Positions 39,137 to 41,205 of a stretch of DNA of 41,205 nt are shown piece after piece. The stretch covers positions 1-41,205 of IMG/VR virus record IMGVR_UViG_3300036828_000396; one strand, 5' to 3'. Under the pieces are notes generated by a model. The model saw only the letters and a list, made by a program, of their open reading frames with translations. It was not told the origin of the DNA and ran no database searches. Position numbers and translations under genes: made by a program. This stretch comes from a virus. How positions within the stretch are numbered: position 1 is the first letter of the stretch; each line of letters opens with the position of its first letter.

Positions 39137-39213
39137 GATGCTCTCCTAACGGGGCGACATTGCCCAGGAAGGGCGCGCGGCGGTTAAGCCGTGGCCCTTG
39201 CGGTGCAAGTCTA
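39137..39213 (-). repeat. Structured linker, copy 1 (stop, stem-loop, SD)
   Basis: On the minus strand the upstream gene's TAG is followed by ACTTGCACCGCAAGGGCCA, CTTAACCGCCG, GCCCTTCCTGGGC and AGGAGAGC, then ATG of the DUF932 gene. AAGGGC pairs with GCCCTT. Copies at 39487-39560 and 40192-40266 are nearly identical. Confidence 0.85.
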
Positions 39214-39486
39214 AACGGTAGGGCGCGTGCGTCGCACGCATTCGTCATAAGCGACGGAATAGGTGTTTGTTTGTTCCGAGTGAACCAAACTTTCGATTTT
39301 GTTGGCGATCAGCACAACGGCCGCATCATGGTAGCTAGCGTCAGTACCGCCTTCGTTTGCTGCCTCGTCAGCCGCTCGCACAAGCTCACGAGCAATCGCC
39401 CGAAGGTTAGTTGCGTCTTGTAGGTATAGCGCGCGCTCAAACCGCGTCACTGATTTGTCGCGGCAACTGCAATAACGGTCACACAT
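39211..39486 (-). CDS. Small hypothetical protein
   Basis: 91 residues from the ATG at 39486 with GATAGGAGAGC upstream; the longer ORF only translates the linker. N-terminal MCDRYCSCRDK has three cysteines; the rest is helical (ATNLRAIARELVRAADEAANEG, DAAVVLIANKIESLVHSE). Its stop is the linker-borne TAG. Function unknown. Confidence 0.6.
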   Translation of the reverse strand: MCDRYCSCRDKSVTRFERALYLQDATNLRAIARELVRAADEAANEGGTDASYHDAAVVLIANKIESLVHSEQTNTYSVAYDECVRRTRPTV

Positions 39487-39560
39487 GTTTGCTCTCCTAT
39501 CGGGACATGCCCAGGAAGGGCACGCGGCGGTTAAGCCGTGGCCCTTGCGGTGCAAGTCTA
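39487..39560 (-). repeat. Structured linker, copy 2
   Basis: Nearly identical to copy 1, including TAGACTTGCACC at the upstream stop codon, the AAGGGC/GCCCTT stem and CATGTCCCGATAGGAGAGC before ATG. It differs by T for C next to the 3' stem arm. Confidence 0.85.
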
Positions 39561-39989
39561 CACAAGCTCAAGAATGACCTTACCGTTTGCGTCGTACACC
39601 GTGACGTTGCCATGATCATTGATAAAGACGCAATCTTCGTGCATCGCGTCAGCGTCAGCAGGATCACCGATTGTTGGTAATTCCTGTATTTGCTCAAGAG
39701 ATGGCCAGAAACCAAAGTCTGAACCATCGCCTTCGGTATTACCAAAGTAGCAGTACGGAGGCGCATACTCGTTAAGCGCATCCATCAATTCACCAACTAT
39801 CTCACTTGCGTCTTCGTGGTCAGGATCGATCTCGCGTGCGTCCCATACTAACTTAACAACCGCCTCATTCTCCATTCCAGTTTTGCCGTTACCTTGAATG
39901 AGGTCTTCCAACTCATCGGCAAACGCCGTCAACAAGTCTTCGTTGCGCAGCGTTGCATGAATGAGCGTTCCAATTGTTCCGTACCGCAT
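39558..39989 (-). CDS. Very acidic protein
   Basis: 143 residues with 31 Asp/Glu against 6 Lys/Arg, GATAGGAGAGC before ATG. It ends in NDHGNVTVYDANGKVILELV, a motif I recall from the ends of other small phage proteins. The N-terminal half is helical. The charge would suit a DNA-mimic that blocks restriction or other DNA-binding defences, but composition alone is weak evidence. Confidence 0.6.
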   Translation of the reverse strand: MRYGTIGTLIHATLRNEDLLTAFADELEDLIQGNGKTGMENEAVVKLVWDAREIDPDHEDASEIVGELMDALNEYAPPYCYFGNTEGDGSDFGFWPSLEQIQELPTIGDPADADAMHEDCVFINDHGNVTVYDANGKVILELV

Positions 39990-40012
39990 AGTTGCTCTCC
40001 TATCGGGACATG
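39990..40012 (-). repeat. Partial linker (SD end only)
   Basis: CATGTCCCGATAGGAGAGC precedes the 39989 ATG exactly as in copy 2, but the stem-loop is absent. The upstream gene (40000-40191) runs into it and uses the TAG inside GATAGGAG as its stop, so its last residues (VMSR) are linker-encoded. Confidence 0.7.
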
Positions 40013-40191
40013 ACTAAACGGCAATGAGCAACCGTCCATTCATGGCCATTGTGTTCAACAACATACATATGGCCGAAGGCTTGGTTACGCGCCGTCGTAT
40101 CAAATTCGCGAACTACTTTTAGCTTGGTATCGCGCTCGGGATATCCGCATGCTTTCATCCAACGCGCGGCGACTACAACCGTTTGTGTCAT
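40000..40191 (-). CDS. Small hypothetical protein ending in linker sequence
   Basis: 63 residues, GATAGGAGAGC before ATG. Beta-type composition (VVVAARWMKACGYPERDTKLKVVREFD, MYVVEHNGHEWTVAHCRLV). The natural stop seems to have been replaced by the linker's in-frame TAG. Function unknown. Confidence 0.55.
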   Translation of the reverse strand: MTQTVVVAARWMKACGYPERDTKLKVVREFDTTARNQAFGHMYVVEHNGHEWTVAHCRLVMSR

Positions 40192-40277
40192 GGGCGCTCT
40201 CCTATCAGTAACATGCCCAGGAAGGGCGCGCGGCGGTTAAGCCGTGGCCCTTGCGGTGCAAGTCTATCGCGCTCTCC
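40192..40277 (-). repeat. Structured linker, copy 3, with duplicated SD remnant
   Basis: Copy with the AAGGGC/GCCCTT stem and GATAGGAGAGC before the 40191 ATG. At its upstream end the preceding gene stops in TAGGAGAGCGC, an extra ribosome-site remnant, followed at once by GATAGACTTGCACC, the usual linker start. This looks like the scar of a gene lost between two linkers. Confidence 0.75.
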
Positions 40278-40486
40278 TATTCCTGAACCATTGTCGGGAT
40301 CGGTAACCGTGCAAGCCGCGCAAGCCGTGCCTCTGCAACGTCAAGCGCTGCCTCGTCCTCAGGGTTTCCATACTTGAGGCCTCCCGGTGTCTTGAAGCAC
40401 GGCCAACACGCAACCAAGCCAACGCTCTTGTGGTTGCGACATAACGGACACGTTGAACTGTTGCGCACCAATGGATGGTCTAACAT
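40277..40486 (-). CDS. Small zinc-finger protein
   Basis: 69 residues from the ATG at 40486, GGGAGAGC upstream. CPLCRNHKSVGLVACWPCF gives three to four cysteines in a compact zinc knuckle; the C-terminal half is helical (DEAALDVAEARLARLARL). The stop lies in a linker remnant. Confidence 0.55.
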   Translation of the reverse strand: MLDHPLVRNSSTCPLCRNHKSVGLVACWPCFKTPGGLKYGNPEDEAALDVAEARLARLARLPIPTMVQE

Positions 40487-40569
40487 ATTGTTGCTCTCCC
40501 GCGTGTTAGGGCGACATGCCCGGCAATGGGACGCGGCCAACGCGGCCGCGCCATTGCAGTGCAGGTTTA
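40487..40569 (-). repeat. Structured linker, copy 4, with changed stem
   Basis: Same order as copies 1-3, but the stem is GCAATGG...CGCGGCC and GGCCGCG...CCATTGC: both arms have changed together (AAGGGC/GCCCTT replaced by AATGG/CCATT), keeping the pairing. CGGGCATGTC and GGGAGAGC follow before ATG. Confidence 0.8.
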
Positions 40570-40752
40570 CGCAAACTTGTCCCAAATGCAGACGCCGCGA
40601 TCATCGCGGACTTCGACCTTGAAATTGTCGAGATACAGCGGATCGGCCAATAGCTCGCGAGCGCGATTGCGCGCCTCGCTCTTAGTGGACAGATCGCACT
40701 CGTAAGCAAGCTCAAACCCGTCCGCATCTAGCAGAGTGACGTTGTAGAACAT
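40567..40752 (-). CDS. Small hypothetical protein, first of the block
   Basis: 61 residues, CAGGAGAGC before ATG. Pattern MFYNVTLLDADGFELAYECDLSTKSEARNRARELLAD...KVEVRDDRG suggests a small beta-alpha-beta fold. It is the promoter-proximal gene of the leftward small-gene operon. Confidence 0.6.
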   Translation of the reverse strand: MFYNVTLLDADGFELAYECDLSTKSEARNRARELLADPLYLDNFKVEVRDDRGVCIWDKFA

Positions 40753-41102
40753 GGGGTGCTCTCCTGCGTGTTAGCGAGCGCCGCACGTGCGACACTCGAC
40801 ACCACGCAAGCGGAGGGCGCGTACGCCCTCCCCCTGCGAATAGGTGATGGTTTCGGAGATGGCAGGGAAACCGCTCGCACACACGGGTCATCCGACCGCG
40901 TCCGTTGCCCCCGGTGGAGAGGGGCGCGAGACGCCGCGCATGCGCAAACGATGCCTGCCGCCACACACCACAGGGTTAGACCGCCGGGCGTACCGTGCAC
41001 CGCGAAGAGACCGCGAGCACCAATGGGTAAGGTACGCCCTAGGGTGACAAGGTGCAAGGCCTTTACAGACAAGTGAATGCGTCTTTACGCCGCAACATGG
41101 AG
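40753..41102 (-). other. Untranslated leader of the leftward early operon
   Basis: About 350 bases with no gene I can support; an ORF reading through it (40728-41072) is low-complexity and lacks a ribosome site. It holds two hairpins: GGAGGGCG-cgta-CGCCCTCC at 40812-40831 and the larger fold at 40986-41039. No clear promoter is seen; it probably lies in or beside the 103-bp repeat. Confidence 0.5.
40986..41039 (-). ncRNA. Candidate structured leader RNA
   Basis: GGGCGTACC (40986-40994) and GGTACGCCC (41031-41039) form a perfect 9-bp outer stem enclosing GTGC/GCAC and CGCG/CGCG inner stems with an aagagac loop. The nesting in a gene-free leader suggests a regulatory RNA fold or processing site. 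No riboswitch class is recognised. Confidence 0.4.
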
Positions 41103-41205
41103 TTCAGCCGCCCAACCCTTTTCTCTTGACACCAACCCCGATCTCTGTCTCGGCGATTGGGAGGACCCCGTAATAACTTAATGCTTTACATCAAGTACAT
41201 ATGTA
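41103..41205 (-). repeat. 103-bp repeat, copy B (inverted copy of 9570-9672)
   Basis: Exact reverse complement of copy A and oriented the same way relative to its downstream operon. It runs to the last base of the window, so the biological repeat could be longer or this could be an assembly boundary. Confidence 0.9.

Noticed and set aside
36490-40570. CRISPR array
   Set aside because: The repeats are spaced by whole genes, carry stop codons and ribosome sites, and have no uniform spacers.
40728-41072. 114-codon minus-strand ORF in the leader
   Set aside because: No ribosome site, composition unlike neighbours, overlaps a real gene start and consists of stem-loop sequence.
1-41205. tRNA genes or integrase with an attachment site
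   Set aside because: I found no convincing cloverleaf and no tyrosine or serine recombinase motifs.

Overview
The window is one nearly complete genome of a tailed bacteriophage, about 41 kb. It encodes terminase, portal, scaffold, major capsid protein, connector, a propeller-type tail/stabilisation protein, large internal (ejection) proteins, fibre proteins, holin-like and endolysin proteins, a P4/VapE-type primase-helicase, a YqaJ (lambda-exonuclease-like) recombination module and a divergently transcribed repressor. I see no tail sheath, tape-measure protein, integrase or tRNA, so a short-tailed (podovirus-like) virion fits best. The GC-rich code and the flavour of several small proteins suggest an alphaproteobacterial (Rhizobiales-like) host; that is inference only.

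Layout, left to right. 1-442: AT-richer end with no convincing gene. 443-6516 (minus): fibre-tail adaptor-like protein, structural protein, 958-residue repeat fibre, jelly-roll-like fibre protein, holin candidate and two paralogous one-span membrane proteins. 6688-9360 (plus): leader ORF, primase-helicase, an iteron/inverted-repeat block that looks like a replication origin, and a winged-helix protein. 9361-9769: regulatory gap holding a 103-bp sequence repeated in inverse orientation at the right end. 9770-11465 (plus): a 'GLGDWRP' protein, a 590-bp tract of 118 in-phase GGCNN pentamers, a membrane peptide and a zinc-ribbon protein. 11398-13251 (minus): three-domain endolysin and repressor. 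13265-13313: face-to-face promoters with operator half-sites. 13341-15343 (plus): SSB-like protein, YqaJ exonuclease and a cysteine-rich secreted peptide, closed by a terminator. 15590-36390 (minus): head, ejection and packaging operon. 36536-40752 (minus): small early-type genes joined by repeated structured linkers. 40753-41205: structured leader and the second 103-bp copy.

How it works together. Primase-helicase and the neighbouring iterons suggest P4-style replication. The 13.3-15.3 kb operon supplies SSB-like and exonuclease functions under repressor control. The late operon packages and builds the virion. A muralytic virion protein acts during entry, and holin plus endolysin act at exit. 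The small minus-strand genes, including a DUF932 protein and a very acidic protein, are plausible host-takeover or anti-defence genes.

The least ordinary features are the GGCNN tract next to the GLGDWRP gene, the stem-loop/Shine-Dalgarno linkers between small genes (comparable to the start-associated sequences of cluster K mycobacteriophages), the candidate iteron origin, tiny arginine-rich peptides in the late operon, and the 103-bp inverted duplication.
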